This document shows positions 36,277-45,595 of a DNA stretch of 64,000 nucleotides, one piece after another. Within the stretch, counting starts at the first letter, position 1. Each line of letters begins with the position of its first letter. Both the position numbers and the translations under genes were made by a program. The DNA comes from Sphingorhabdus contaminans (GTDB lineage: Bacteria > Pseudomonadota > Alphaproteobacteria > Sphingomonadales > Sphingomonadaceae). The stretch spans positions 1,054,001 through 1,118,000 of the forward strand of contig NZ_VKKU01000002.1 of NCBI RefSeq assembly GCF_007280415.1, in the 5' to 3' direction. Below the pieces are notes generated by a model. The model made no database searches. It was given only the letters and a program-made list of their open reading frames with translations, and had not been told where the DNA came from.

Positions 36277-37488
36277 ATGAGCAAACCAAGCCCCCAAGAA
36301 CTTGCCGATTTTGAAAAGCAATGCGACGCTTGGTTCGCCGAACATACGGTCCGCGATCCCGGATTCATGCTGCCACTGACCTTTATGGAAGTGTCCACCG
36401 ACCGGCAGTTTGACTTTCTGCGCGAATGGCAGCGCAAAGTATATGAGGCTGGCTATTTCGGCATGAGCTGGCCGACCGAATATGGCGGCTATGGAATGCA
36501 TCCCGAATATCAGCGGATCGCGACCCGCATCATGAAATCTCATGACGCGCCCATCATGATCAACGCGATTGCGAATGGGTGGACCGGTCCGCTCTTGCTC
36601 GACATCGGCCGGGAAGAGGACAAGCGGCGCTATATCAAACCGATGCTGAGCGCCGAGGAAATCTGGTGCCAGGGCTTTTCCGAGCCTGAGCATGGGTCGG
36701 ATCTCGGCTCTGCACAGACGAAAGCTGTGCGGGATGGCGACGAATATGTCATCAACGGATCGAAAATCTGGACCTCGCTGGGCGACCGCGCGGACTATAT
36801 GATCCTTCTCGCACGTACCTCGAATGACGGGCCCAGCAAATATGCAGGGCTGAGCTTTTTCCTCGCCCCGATGAAGATCCCCGGCGTGGAAACGCGGCGG
36901 CTGAAGAAACTGACCGGCGAATATGGTTTCACCCAATGTTTCTTTACCGACGCGCGCATTCCCGCATCGGGCCTTGTCGGTGAAGAGGGGCAGGGATGGA
37001 TGGTTGCGATGAAGACGCTGGAATATGAGCGCGGCGCAAAGGTTAATCCGGTCGGCGGCTATTTCGTCAAGGAAATGGACGTGATGAGTATCGTCGATTT
37101 TGCCCGCACGGCAAAACGGGGCGGCAAGCCGGTGCTTGATGATCCCGTCATGCGCGACAAGCTGGTTGAATATATGATCGACATTCAGGCGCTGAACCTG
37201 AATAACCAGCGCCGCCGCATGGCACCCTTGACCAGCGACCGGCCCATGGGCCTCGCCCTGATGAACAAGCTGGCGCGCACGGAATTGGTCCGCGAACTGA
37301 CGGAATTTTCGCTCCAGTTCCAGGGCAGCCGCGCAGGCTATTATGTCGGCGATGAAAATGCGGTCGACGACGGCTATTGGCACCGTTCTTATCTCAACAG
37401 CTTTTCTGCCACCATCGGTGGCGGCACCAGCCAGATTCAGAAGAATATCATTGGCGAACATGTGCTCGGATTACCCAAAGGGCGATAA
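36277..37488 (+). CDS. acyl-CoA dehydrogenase
   Basis: 403-residue FAD enzyme introducing an alpha,beta double bond into an acyl-CoA. Signatures: WCQGFSEPEHGSDLGSAQTKA (FAD/substrate loop), VINGSKIWTSLGD, and the C-terminal region with RAGYYVGDENAVDDGYWHRSYLNSFSATIGGGTSQIQKNII. It belongs to the large sphingomonad/actinobacterial group used on branched, cyclic or steroid-like acyl-CoAs rather than classical FadE. First gene of the block, behind operator copy 1; good RBS (AGAGAGGAA). Confidence 0.9.
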   Translation: MSKPSPQELADFEKQCDAWFAEHTVRDPGFMLPLTFMEVSTDRQFDFLREWQRKVYEAGYFGMSWPTEYGGYGMHPEYQRIATRIMKSHDAPIMINAIANGWTGPLLLDIGREEDKRRYIKPMLSAEEIWCQGFSEPEHGSDLGSAQTKAVRDGDEYVINGSKIWTSLGDRADYMILLARTSNDGPSKYAGLSFFLAPMKIPGVETRRLKKLTGEYGFTQCFFTDARIPASGLVGEEGQGWMVAMKTLEYERGAKVNPVGGYFVKEMDVMSIVDFARTAKRGGKPVLDDPVMRDKLVEYMIDIQALNLNNQRRRMAPLTSDRPMGLALMNKLARTELVRELTEFSLQFQGSRAGYYVGDENAVDDGYWHRSYLNSFSATIGGGTSQIQKNIIGEHVLGLPKGR

Positions 37489-37547
37489 TGCCCCCGCCCT
37501 ACCGGCCAACGAAAGGTCCGGGCGGCTATTATCAATTGGAGGATTGG

Positions 37548-38306
37548 ATGTCTGAAGTTTTGACCCAGACGCAAGACGGCGTTCTGATTATTACCATCAA
37601 CCGGCCCGAGGCGAAAAACGCGGTGAACCAAGCGGTAGCGCAAGGCGTTGCCGCAGCGATGGAGCAGCTTGACGGCGACAAAAGCTTGAACGCCGGAATC
37701 ATCACCGGCGCCGGTGGGACATTCTGTTCCGGTATGGATCTCAAGGCGTTTTTGAAAGGCGAATTGCCCAGCATAAAGGGCAAGGGTTTTGCAGGTTTCA
37801 TTGAATCCCCACCGGCCAAGCCGCTGATCGGGGCGGTAGAGGGATATGCTCTGGCAGGCGGTATGGAAATCGCCATCGCCTGCGACCTTTTGGTCGCCAA
37901 CAACCAAGCCCAATTCGGCATTCCCGAAGTAAAGCGCAGTCTTGTCGCAGCAGCGGGCGGGTTGCTGACTCTGCCTTCGATCATTGGCAAAAGAATGGCG
38001 ATGGAGCTTGCGTTGACGGGTGATTTCATTTCCGCGCAACGCGCTTATGAAATCGGCTTTGTAAACCGGCTGACAGAAGGTGCGGCCATCGACGCAGCTT
38101 TGGAACTTGCGTACAAGGTGGCGGCAAACGGCCCTCTTGCGTTGATTGCAACCAAAAGGGTCATCAACGAACGGCCGGACTGGAATTCGACGGAAATGTG
38201 GACCAAGCAGAGCGAAATCTGCGGACCCGTTTTCACGTCGAAAGATTCACGTGAAGGTGCCCTTGCCTTTGCCGAAAAGCGCAAACCCAACTGGCTGGGC
38301 GAATAA
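37548..38306 (+). CDS. enoyl-CoA hydratase/isomerase (crotonase family)
   Basis: 252 residues. Crotonase signatures: VLIITINRPEAKNAVN, the oxyanion-hole GAGGTFCSGMDLKAFL and the second GAVEGYALAGGMEIAIACDLLVA with a catalytic Glu position. Should hydrate the product of the preceding dehydrogenase. ATG at 37548 has TTGGAGG upstream; a longer frame starts inside the dehydrogenase gene. Two bases from the next gene. Confidence 0.9.
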   Translation: MSEVLTQTQDGVLIITINRPEAKNAVNQAVAQGVAAAMEQLDGDKSLNAGIITGAGGTFCSGMDLKAFLKGELPSIKGKGFAGFIESPPAKPLIGAVEGYALAGGMEIAIACDLLVANNQAQFGIPEVKRSLVAAAGGLLTLPSIIGKRMAMELALTGDFISAQRAYEIGFVNRLTEGAAIDAALELAYKVAANGPLALIATKRVINERPDWNSTEMWTKQSEICGPVFTSKDSREGALAFAEKRKPNWLGE

Positions 38307-38308
38307 GC

Positions 38309-39835
38309 ATGGGACATCCCGTTGTTCATGCCGCAGCTTTCCCCGACAAAGCGGCCGTCATCATGGCGGGATCGGGCGAAACCGTCAGTTATCGCGAACT
38401 GGATGAACGATCCAACCAGTGCGCCCATCTGTTCCGTTCATTGGGTCTGGGTCACGGGGACACCGTCGCCATATGCCTTGAGAACCGGGCGGAATTTTTC
38501 GACCTGGTGTGGGGCGCACAGCGCGCAGGGCTGATCTATGTGGCAATCAGTTGCCGCCTTACCGCTTCGGAAATCGACTACATCCTGAAAGATAGCGGCT
38601 CTGCCGTGCTTTTTGCCTCACCTTATCTGGGGGCCACGCTGGACCAGCTGCAGGCTCCTGTGAAACGTTACATATTGGGCGGCCAACATGCAGGATGGGA
38701 ATCCTATGAAGCCGCTGTGTCGGCGATGCCCAAAACGGCAATTCCGGATGAACGGGCCGGGACCGATATGCTCTACAGCTCGGGGACGACCGGGCAACCC
38801 AAAGGCGTGCGCTTTCCATTGCCAGAGGACCCCGACATCGCCTCGCCCAATGCGCTCTCCGGTCTGGCTGCGATGGCGTTCAAATTTTCAGGCAACAGCA
38901 TCTATCTCTCGCCAGCCCCCCTCTATCATGCCGCTCCTTTGCGCTGGTGCATCGCGGTTCACCGGCTTGGCGGTACTGTCGTCGTCATGGAAAAATTCGA
39001 TCCGGAAGCCGCGCTTGCAGCTATCCAGAAATATAAGATCAATGCCAGCCAATGGGTGCCAACCCATTTTGCCCGGATGTTGAAGCTGCCAGCCGATGTG
39101 CGCAACGCCTATGATGTTTCGTCACTGGAAACCGCCGTCCATGCCGCAGCACCATGTCCGATTCCTATCAAAGAGGCGATGATCGAATGGTGGGGACCAG
39201 TACTGCGCGAATATTATGCCGGCACCGAAGGTCAGGGCATCACTTTCATTTCCAGTGAAGAATGGCTGACACATAAGGGGTCCGTTGGACGCCCGCTCAA
39301 CGCTGTAATACATATTTGCGATGAAAATGGTGACGATGTCGAAACAGGCCAGGAAGGCACCGTCTTTTTCGAAAGCGCAGCCAAGTTCAGCTACCATAAC
39401 GACCCTGAGAAAACGAAGAACGCCACCAACAAGCATGGCTGGACGACTTTGGGTGATGTGGGGCGGCTGGATGAGGAAGGCTATCTTTACCTCACTGACC
39501 GCAAGAGTTTCATGATCATTTCGGGCGGTGTGAACATCTATCCGCAGGAAATCGAAAACCACCTCGTCACCCATCCGAAGGTTCGTGATGTCGCGGTCAT
39601 CGGCGGGCCGCATGAGGAAATGGGTGAAGAGGTGATCGCTGTGGTCCAGCCACTCGATATGGCTGAAGCCGGTGATTCCCTGCGGGACGAACTGACCGCT
39701 TATGCGCGGGAAAAATTGTCGGGGATCAAAATTCCGCGACGGATCGATTTCCGGGAAGAGCTACCCCGTCACGACACAGGCAAATTGTACAAGCGCCTGT
39801 TGCGAGACGAATATTGGGCCGAGAAAAAGGCGTGA
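38309..39835 (+). CDS. acyl-CoA synthetase (AMP-dependent ligase)
   Basis: 508-residue ANL-superfamily ligase that activates a carboxylic acid with ATP and CoA. The P-loop-like YSSGTTGQPKGV lies near 153-164, with the adenylate-binding REYYAGTEGQG near 302, GDVGRLDEEGYLYLTDRKS near 384, and the C-terminal Lys in DTGKLYKR. Closest to medium/bulky-acid ligases of the FadD type. Its stop overlaps the P450 start (GTGA), so the ligase and P450 are translationally coupled. Confidence 0.9.
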   Translation: MGHPVVHAAAFPDKAAVIMAGSGETVSYRELDERSNQCAHLFRSLGLGHGDTVAICLENRAEFFDLVWGAQRAGLIYVAISCRLTASEIDYILKDSGSAVLFASPYLGATLDQLQAPVKRYILGGQHAGWESYEAAVSAMPKTAIPDERAGTDMLYSSGTTGQPKGVRFPLPEDPDIASPNALSGLAAMAFKFSGNSIYLSPAPLYHAAPLRWCIAVHRLGGTVVVMEKFDPEAALAAIQKYKINASQWVPTHFARMLKLPADVRNAYDVSSLETAVHAAAPCPIPIKEAMIEWWGPVLREYYAGTEGQGITFISSEEWLTHKGSVGRPLNAVIHICDENGDDVETGQEGTVFFESAAKFSYHNDPEKTKNATNKHGWTTLGDVGRLDEEGYLYLTDRKSFMIISGGVNIYPQEIENHLVTHPKVRDVAVIGGPHEEMGEEVIAVVQPLDMAEAGDSLRDELTAYAREKLSGIKIPRRIDFREELPRHDTGKLYKRLLRDEYWAEKKA

Positions 39836-41118
39836 GTGCAGGCCCGAAAATACCACCCGATCTGGCGGCGACGATCGTCGATCCGCTGGCCTTTGGCGCT
39901 TGGCAACCGCTGTTGGATGCCTATGCGACGCTGCGCCGTGAGGCACCGATCGCTCTTGCGGAAATTCCGGGTTACCGGCCGTTCTGGGTGGTGACACGGC
40001 ATGCGGATATTCTGAAGATCAGTAAAGACAATACGACATTCCTCAACAATCCCGCGACGGTTGTTCTGGCCCCGATCATGGCCGAAATGTTTGTGTCGCA
40101 CCTTATGAACGGCAGCCCGCATCTGGTAAAATCGCTTGTCCAGATGGATGCGCCGGAGCATCCCAAATACCGGCGGTTGACGCAGGACTGGTTCATGCCG
40201 GCCAATCTGAAAACGATCGAGGCAAATATCCGCACCATCGCCAAAGCCTCGGTCGATAAAATGCTGGCCATGGGGAACGAGTGTGACTTCGCGCGGGATG
40301 TTGCGTCCATGTACCCCTTGCACGTGGTCATGGAATTGCTGGGCGTTCCCGAAAGCGATGAACCGCTGATGCTCAAACTGACGCAAGAGCTGTTCGGTGG
40401 CCAGGACCCTGATCTGAACAGAACGCGGGCGGTACAGATGTCGGCTGAAGACGCTGCCAAGATCATGGCCCAGACTGTTGCCGATTTTAATGCCTATTTC
40501 GAAGCGATGGCGCAGGATCGCCGGGCAAATCCGCGACAGGACCTTGCCACCATCATTGCGACCGGGATGATCGACGGTGCGCCGATTCCCGATTATGAAA
40601 GCGCAGGCTATTATACGATCGTTGCGACAGCAGGCCATGATACGACATCGGCTTCGACCGCCGGTGCCATGTGGGCGCTGGCGCAGGATCCGGATCAGTT
40701 TGCAAAGGTAAAGGCGGATCGCACATTATTGCCCGGTTTGATCGAGGAAGCCATCCGCTGGACGACTCCCGTGCAGCATTTCATGCGGACGGTGGCGACA
40801 GATACCGAGGTGGGAGGCATCGCCATGAAAGCCGGCGACTGGCTGATGCTTTGCTATATCTCCGGAAATTATGATGAGTCGGTGTTCCCCGAGCCGGAAC
40901 GCTTTGATGCCACGCGCAGTCCCAACCGGCATATTGCCTTTGGTTCGGGCGCACATCAATGTCTCGGCTTGCATCTTGCCCGATTGGAGATGAAGATATT
41001 GTTCGAAGAATTACTCGACCGGCTGGATTCGGTCGAACTTGCTGGCGAACCAAAGCGGTCGCAATCGACTTTTGTTGGTGGACCGAAAACATTACCGCTG
41101 CGCTTCAAAGCAGCTTGA
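39832..41118 (+). CDS. cytochrome P450
   Basis: 428 residues from a GTG overlapping the ligase stop. The I-helix motif AGHDTTS is at about 267-273, the K-helix ExxR at 306-309 (EAIR), and the heme-binding FGSGAHQCLG with thiolate Cys377. Soluble class I type needing ferredoxin and reductase, neither of which is encoded here. In this context it probably hydroxylates the growth substrate, or its acid or CoA ester, before beta-oxidation. Confidence 0.93.
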   Translation: MSAGPKIPPDLAATIVDPLAFGAWQPLLDAYATLRREAPIALAEIPGYRPFWVVTRHADILKISKDNTTFLNNPATVVLAPIMAEMFVSHLMNGSPHLVKSLVQMDAPEHPKYRRLTQDWFMPANLKTIEANIRTIAKASVDKMLAMGNECDFARDVASMYPLHVVMELLGVPESDEPLMLKLTQELFGGQDPDLNRTRAVQMSAEDAAKIMAQTVADFNAYFEAMAQDRRANPRQDLATIIATGMIDGAPIPDYESAGYYTIVATAGHDTTSASTAGAMWALAQDPDQFAKVKADRTLLPGLIEEAIRWTTPVQHFMRTVATDTEVGGIAMKAGDWLMLCYISGNYDESVFPEPERFDATRSPNRHIAFGSGAHQCLGLHLARLEMKILFEELLDRLDSVELAGEPKRSQSTFVGGPKTLPLRFKAA

Positions 41119-41136
41119 ACGAGAGAGGATGCTCCC

Positions 41137-42558
41137 ATGGTAACGCAGTATAAAAATCTTATTGGCGGCGAACTGGTCGACAACGGAAAATGGATTGATG
41201 TCGTCAATCCGGCGAACGAACAGGTTATCGGACAGGTTCCCGATTGCGGTCAGGCCGAACTCGATAAAGCCGTTGCGGCGGCGCGCGCCGCATTCCCCAA
41301 GTGGAAAAAGACAAGCGTGGAGGAACGGCGCGCCTGTTTTGCGAAAATGGCCGACGCCATCAAGGCAAATAGCGATGAATTGATGCGTCTTCTGACAAGC
41401 GAGCAGGGCAAGCCCCATATGCAGGCTGGCAGTGAAATTGCCGGTTGTGTTGGCATGACACGGGCGCTGCCGACGCTGAATCTCGAAGAGAAGATCAGCG
41501 AAGACAGCGACAAGCGTCTTAGCCGTACCCGCCGGGTTCCGGTGGGCGTCGTAGGGGGCATTGTGCCGTGGAATTTCCCGGTACTGATGGCTGTGCAAAA
41601 GATTGTGCCGGCCTTGCTGTCCGGCTGCACCATGGTCCTGAAGCCTTCGCCTTTCACGCCGCTTGCAACATTGCGGATGGCCGAACTGATTGCCGATGTG
41701 TTCCCCGCAGGCGTTCTCAACATCATTACCGGTGGCGATGCTCTCGGGCCGTTGCTGACGTCGCATCCGGACATCGACAAGATCACATTCACCGGTTCGA
41801 CCGCCACGGGCAAGCGCGTGATGGAATCGGCGTCGAAAGATCTGAAACGCATCACGCTCGAACTTGGCGGAAATGATGCCGCGATCGTGTTGCCGGATGC
41901 AGATGTCGCCAAGGTCGCCGAAAAGCTATTCTGGGCGAGCTTCTACAATGCCGGTCAGGTCTGCATCGCGGCGAAGCGCATTTATATCCACGAAGATATC
42001 TATGACGAGCTTTCGGCAGCGATCGCGGCCTATGGTGCTGCTGTGAAAGTCGGTGACGGTGCGGAGCAGGGCACGGCTATCGGTCCGATCCAGAACAAGC
42101 AGCAATATAACCGCGTTCTGGAACTGATCGCCGATGCCAAGGAAAAGGGATATAAATTCCTGATCGGTGGCGACCATGATCCGTCCATTCCCGGCTATTT
42201 TGTTCCTGTAACGGTACTCGATAACCCGCCCGAAGACGCGCGCATCGTAGCCGAAGAACAATTTGGTCCTGTCATGCCGCTGATGAAATTCTCGTCGGTC
42301 GATGAAGTCATCAGTCGCGCCAATGCGTCCGATTATGGCTTGGCCGGTTCGATCTGGACCAGCAACCCCGAAGCCGCCGTTGAAGTTGCAGAGCAGTTGG
42401 AGACCGGTACGGTCTGGATCAACGAGTCGATGCATCTCGCCCCCAACGCCCCCTTTGCCGGTCACAAGCAATCGGGCTTCGGTGCGGAATTGGGCGAAGA
42501 AGGCTTGTTGGAATTCACCTATCCGCAAGTCATCACCATCGCGCGGGAAGCCGCCTGA
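41137..42558 (+). CDS. aldehyde dehydrogenase (NAD(P)+)
   Basis: 473 residues. VPWNFPVLM, cofactor-binding FTGSTATGKRVM, catalytic Glu in LELGGNDAAIV and nucleophilic Cys in NAGQVCIAAKRIY are present. Would oxidise an aldehyde made after P450 hydroxylation and alcohol oxidation to the acid that the adjacent ligase activates. ATG at 41137 with GAGAGGATG-type RBS. Followed by a hairpin and operator copy 2. Confidence 0.92.
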   Translation: MVTQYKNLIGGELVDNGKWIDVVNPANEQVIGQVPDCGQAELDKAVAAARAAFPKWKKTSVEERRACFAKMADAIKANSDELMRLLTSEQGKPHMQAGSEIAGCVGMTRALPTLNLEEKISEDSDKRLSRTRRVPVGVVGGIVPWNFPVLMAVQKIVPALLSGCTMVLKPSPFTPLATLRMAELIADVFPAGVLNIITGGDALGPLLTSHPDIDKITFTGSTATGKRVMESASKDLKRITLELGGNDAAIVLPDADVAKVAEKLFWASFYNAGQVCIAAKRIYIHEDIYDELSAAIAAYGAAVKVGDGAEQGTAIGPIQNKQQYNRVLELIADAKEKGYKFLIGGDHDPSIPGYFVPVTVLDNPPEDARIVAEEQFGPVMPLMKFSSVDEVISRANASDYGLAGSIWTSNPEAAVEVAEQLETGTVWINESMHLAPNAPFAGHKQSGFGAELGEEGLLEFTYPQVITIAREAA

Positions 42559-42565
42559 GCCGGCC

Positions 42566-42585
42566 TCACCCTTTTGTCAGGGTGA
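42566..42585. repeat. REP-like hairpin after the aldehyde dehydrogenase gene
   Basis: TCACCCT-TTTGTC-AGGGTGA, perfect 7-bp stem, same core as the 9303 repeat. May terminate transcription or protect mRNA. Confidence 0.55.
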
Positions 42586-42622
42586 AGCATGACAATCTCA
42601 ACTTGACTCTCCTCGGCCAAAG

Positions 42623-42640
42623 TTTAATCGTCTGATTAAA
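42623..42640. promoter_or_regulatory. operator-like inverted repeat, copy 2 (before thiolase)
   Basis: TTTAATCGT CTGATTAAA, the half sites spaced exactly as in copy 1, 24 bases before the thiolase ATG. Marks a second promoter inside the block. Confidence 0.68.
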
Positions 42641-42663
42641 TTTTGACCCATAGGAGAGTGAAG

Positions 42664-43833
42664 ATGGCAGATGCCTATATTGTAGACGCAGTGCGTACCG
42701 CCGGTGGACGGCGCGGAGGTAAGCTCGCCGGGGTGCATCCCGTCGATCTGGGCGCCGCCGTGCTTGATGCCATTGCCGACCGCAATGATTTTGACCCCGC
42801 CGCGATTGAAGATGTCATCATGGGGTGCGTGATGCAGGGCGGCGAGCAGGCCGGTGACGTCGGTCGCAATATCGTGCTCGCTTCGAAACTGCCAAACTCC
42901 ATCCCGTCGGTGAGCATTGACCGTCAATGCGGATCGTCGCAGCAGTCAATGCAATTTGCCGCACAGGGCGTGATGTCCGGCACCCAGGATATCGTTCTGG
43001 CTGCCGGGATTGAAAGCATGACACGCGTCCCCATGGGTTCGACGTCGATGCTGTTCAAAAAAGAAGGTCTGGGCACATATAAGAGCCCACGGCTCGAAGA
43101 AGCCTATCCCGGCATCATGTTCAGCCAGTTCATGGGCGCCGAAATGCTCGTCAGAAAGCATGGCTTTAGCCGCGAAGACCTGGATCGCTTTGCGCTCGAA
43201 TCGCATCAAAAGGCAAAGGCTGCAACGGAAGCAGGCGCCTTTGCGAATGAAATCGTCGGCGTCGAAGTGGAAACGCCCGAAGGCAATATCATCCATAATA
43301 GCGATGAAGGCATCCGCTATGATGCTACGATGGAAAGCATGGCGGCGGTCAAGCTTTTGCAGGAAGGTGGTTCGATCACGGCTGCCAATGCCAGCCAGAT
43401 TTGTGACGGCGCAAGCGCCGTGCTGATCGTGTCGGAGCGTGCCCTGAAAGAACATGGACTGACCCCGCGTGCGCGCATCGTGAATCTGACTGTGACGGCA
43501 GGGGACCCTGTCATCATGCTTGAAGAACCACTCTTTGCGACTGACCGCGCATTCCAGCGTTCCGGAATGAAGATTGACGATATCGATCTTTACGAGGTCA
43601 ATGAGGCCTTTGCCCCCGTCCCGCTCGCCTGGTTGAAGCATACCGGTGCTGACCGGTCGAAAATCAATGTGAATGGTGGCGCGATCGCACTGGGCCATCC
43701 GCTCGGCGCATCGGGCACAAAGCTGATGGCGACGCTGCTCAACGCGCTTGAGGCGCGCAAAGGCAAATATGGCTTGCAGACGATGTGCGAAGGCGGTGGC
43801 CAAGCCAACGTCACGATCATCGAGCGCGTATAA
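42664..43833 (+). CDS. acetyl-CoA C-acyltransferase (thiolase)
   Basis: 389 residues. Catalytic Cys in DRQCGSSQQSMQFA, His in GGAIALGHPLGASG and second Cys in CEGGGQANVTIIE are all present, so this is a functional degradative thiolase releasing acetyl- or propionyl-CoA. ATG at 42664 follows TAGGAGAGTG; the TTG at 42643 would put the start inside the leader. The EMLVRKHGFSREDLDRFALESH region is typical of the FadA-like bacterial group. Confidence 0.93.
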   Translation: MADAYIVDAVRTAGGRRGGKLAGVHPVDLGAAVLDAIADRNDFDPAAIEDVIMGCVMQGGEQAGDVGRNIVLASKLPNSIPSVSIDRQCGSSQQSMQFAAQGVMSGTQDIVLAAGIESMTRVPMGSTSMLFKKEGLGTYKSPRLEEAYPGIMFSQFMGAEMLVRKHGFSREDLDRFALESHQKAKAATEAGAFANEIVGVEVETPEGNIIHNSDEGIRYDATMESMAAVKLLQEGGSITAANASQICDGASAVLIVSERALKEHGLTPRARIVNLTVTAGDPVIMLEEPLFATDRAFQRSGMKIDDIDLYEVNEAFAPVPLAWLKHTGADRSKINVNGGAIALGHPLGASGTKLMATLLNALEARKGKYGLQTMCEGGGQANVTIIERV

Positions 43834-43851
43834 CGCACATCAACGAAAAGG

Positions 43852-43882
43852 CAGTCACCCTGAAATAGGGTCGGGGTGACTG
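43852..43882. repeat. REP-like hairpin between thiolase and SDR genes
   Basis: CAGTCACCC / GGGTGACTG, perfect 9-bp stem with a 13-base loop that contains a degenerate REP core. No T tract. Confidence 0.55.
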
Positions 43883-43906
43883 TAAAACATAAGGAAAGAC
43901 ACAAAG

Positions 43907-44689
43907 ATGAAACTGGATTCCTCAATCGCCGCCGTGGTTACCGGCGGTGCTTCTGGCCTTGGCGAGGCAACGGCTCGTCAACTGGCCGCCAAAGGCGTAA
44001 AGGTCGCAATTTTCGATTTGCAGGCCGACAAAGGTATGGCCGTTGCTGCCGATATCGGGGGCATTTTTTGCGAAGTGAATGTTACGAGCGACGAAAGCGT
44101 CGATGCCGGTTTTGCCAAGGCGCGTGCAGCGCACGGTCAGGAACGGATTCTGGTCAATTGTGCCGGGACCGGCAATGCAGCCAAAACGGCCAGCCGATCG
44201 AAGGAAGACGGTTCCATCAAGCATTTCCCGCTTGATGCTTTTGACCGGATCATCCAGATCAACCTTGTCGGCACATTCCGCTGCATCGCCAAATCGGCAG
44301 CCGGCATGCTGACACTGGACCCGCTGGAAGATGGAGAACGCGGCGCGATTGTAAACACCGCTTCGGTTGCGGCAGAAGATGGCCAGATGGGGCAGGCGGC
44401 CTATTCGGCGTCCAAGGGCGGCGTTGTTGGCATGACTTTGCCGATCGCACGTGACCTGATGAGCGAAGGCATTCGGGTCAACACGATCCTGCCGGGTATC
44501 TTTAACACACCGCTGATGAACGGTGCGCCGCAACAGGTGAAGGATGCGCTGGCCGCATCCGTGCCTTTCCCCAAACGTCTCGGCCATCCCGAAGAATATG
44601 CGATGGTTGCGCTGACCATGATCGAATGCGGCTATTTCAATGGTGAAGATGTGCGCATCGACGGCGCCATCCGCATGGCACCGCGCTAA
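43907..44689 (+). CDS. short-chain dehydrogenase, 3-hydroxyacyl-CoA dehydrogenase type
   Basis: 260-residue classical SDR. NAD-binding TGGASGLG near 13-20, NCAG in the NNAG position, and catalytic Ser plus YSASKGG. The substrate-loop sequence RSKEDGSIKHFPLDAFDRIIQINLVGTF resembles the human HSD10-like 3-hydroxyacyl-CoA dehydrogenases. Would oxidise the hydroxyacyl-CoA made by the crotonases. Four bases before the next gene. Confidence 0.9.
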   Translation: MKLDSSIAAVVTGGASGLGEATARQLAAKGVKVAIFDLQADKGMAVAADIGGIFCEVNVTSDESVDAGFAKARAAHGQERILVNCAGTGNAAKTASRSKEDGSIKHFPLDAFDRIIQINLVGTFRCIAKSAAGMLTLDPLEDGERGAIVNTASVAAEDGQMGQAAYSASKGGVVGMTLPIARDLMSEGIRVNTILPGIFNTPLMNGAPQQVKDALAASVPFPKRLGHPEEYAMVALTMIECGYFNGEDVRIDGAIRMAPR

Positions 44690-44693
44690 GGCC

Positions 44694-45566
44694 GTGACCG
44701 ACTTTACCCAGATCCGTTATGACGTGGCCGACGGCATCGCCACCATCACGCTCAATCGTCCGGAAAAGATGAACGCCTTCACCAATGTGATGATGCGGGA
44801 AATGTGTTCGGCTTTTGATTTGGTGGATGCCGATGATGCCGTCCGTGCGGTCATCGTAACGGGTTCGGGGGAGCGGGCATTCTGTGCAGGCGCGGATCTG
44901 ACGCCTGAAGGTGGTGGCGATGTCTTTGCCAGCGGATCGAAAGTCGAAACCCTGTCGGACGAGCGGGTGCGCGATTCGGGCGGGCGGCTCACGCTTCGTA
45001 TCTTCCAATGCAAGAAACCGGTCCTTGGCGCGATCAATGGAGCGGCGGTCGGCATCGGCGCGACAATGCAATTGCCGATGGATTTCCGGTTGGCGAGCGA
45101 AACCGCACGGTTCGGTTTTGTCTTCGCACGCCGTGGAATCGTTCCTGAAGCAGCATCGAGCTGGTTTCTCCCGCGATTGGTGGGGATGCAGCAGGCACTG
45201 GAATGGTGCATGACGGGACGCGTTTTCGATGCGGCAGAAGCGTTGAAGGGGGGATTGGTCCGCTCGGTCCACGCCCCTGCTGATCTGTTGCCTGAGGCGC
45301 AGAAACTGGCGCGCGAAATTGCGGACAATACCGCACCCGTCTCGATCGCACTCACCAGGGCGATGCTATGGCGCCTGCCCTCCGCAGATCATCCAATGGC
45401 CGCGCACCAGATCGACAGCCGCGCCATATACCGCCGTGCCCGGTCCGGTGATGCCGCGGAAGGCATTGCCAGCTTTCTTGAAAAACGCACGCCCATTTAT
45501 CCGGATAAGATATCCACAGATTTGCCGGACTTCTTCCCTTGGTGGGACGAACCTGCTTATAAGTGA
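44694..45566 (+). CDS. enoyl-CoA hydratase/isomerase, second crotonase
   Basis: 290 residues from a GTG four bases after the SDR stop. Crotonase motifs IATITLNRPEKMNAF, GSGERAFCAGADLTPEG and GAINGAAVGIGATMQLPMDFRLA; Glu in RGIVPEAASSWFLPRLVG. About 35 residues longer than the first crotonase, with a tail SIALTRAMLWRLPSADHPMAAHQID. May handle a different chain position or act as an isomerase. Confidence 0.88.
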   Translation: MTDFTQIRYDVADGIATITLNRPEKMNAFTNVMMREMCSAFDLVDADDAVRAVIVTGSGERAFCAGADLTPEGGGDVFASGSKVETLSDERVRDSGGRLTLRIFQCKKPVLGAINGAAVGIGATMQLPMDFRLASETARFGFVFARRGIVPEAASSWFLPRLVGMQQALEWCMTGRVFDAAEALKGGLVRSVHAPADLLPEAQKLAREIADNTAPVSIALTRAMLWRLPSADHPMAAHQIDSRAIYRRARSGDAAEGIASFLEKRTPIYPDKISTDLPDFFPWWDEPAYK

Positions 45567-45595
45567 CGCTACGGCAGGGAGGCAATGGGGACCAT

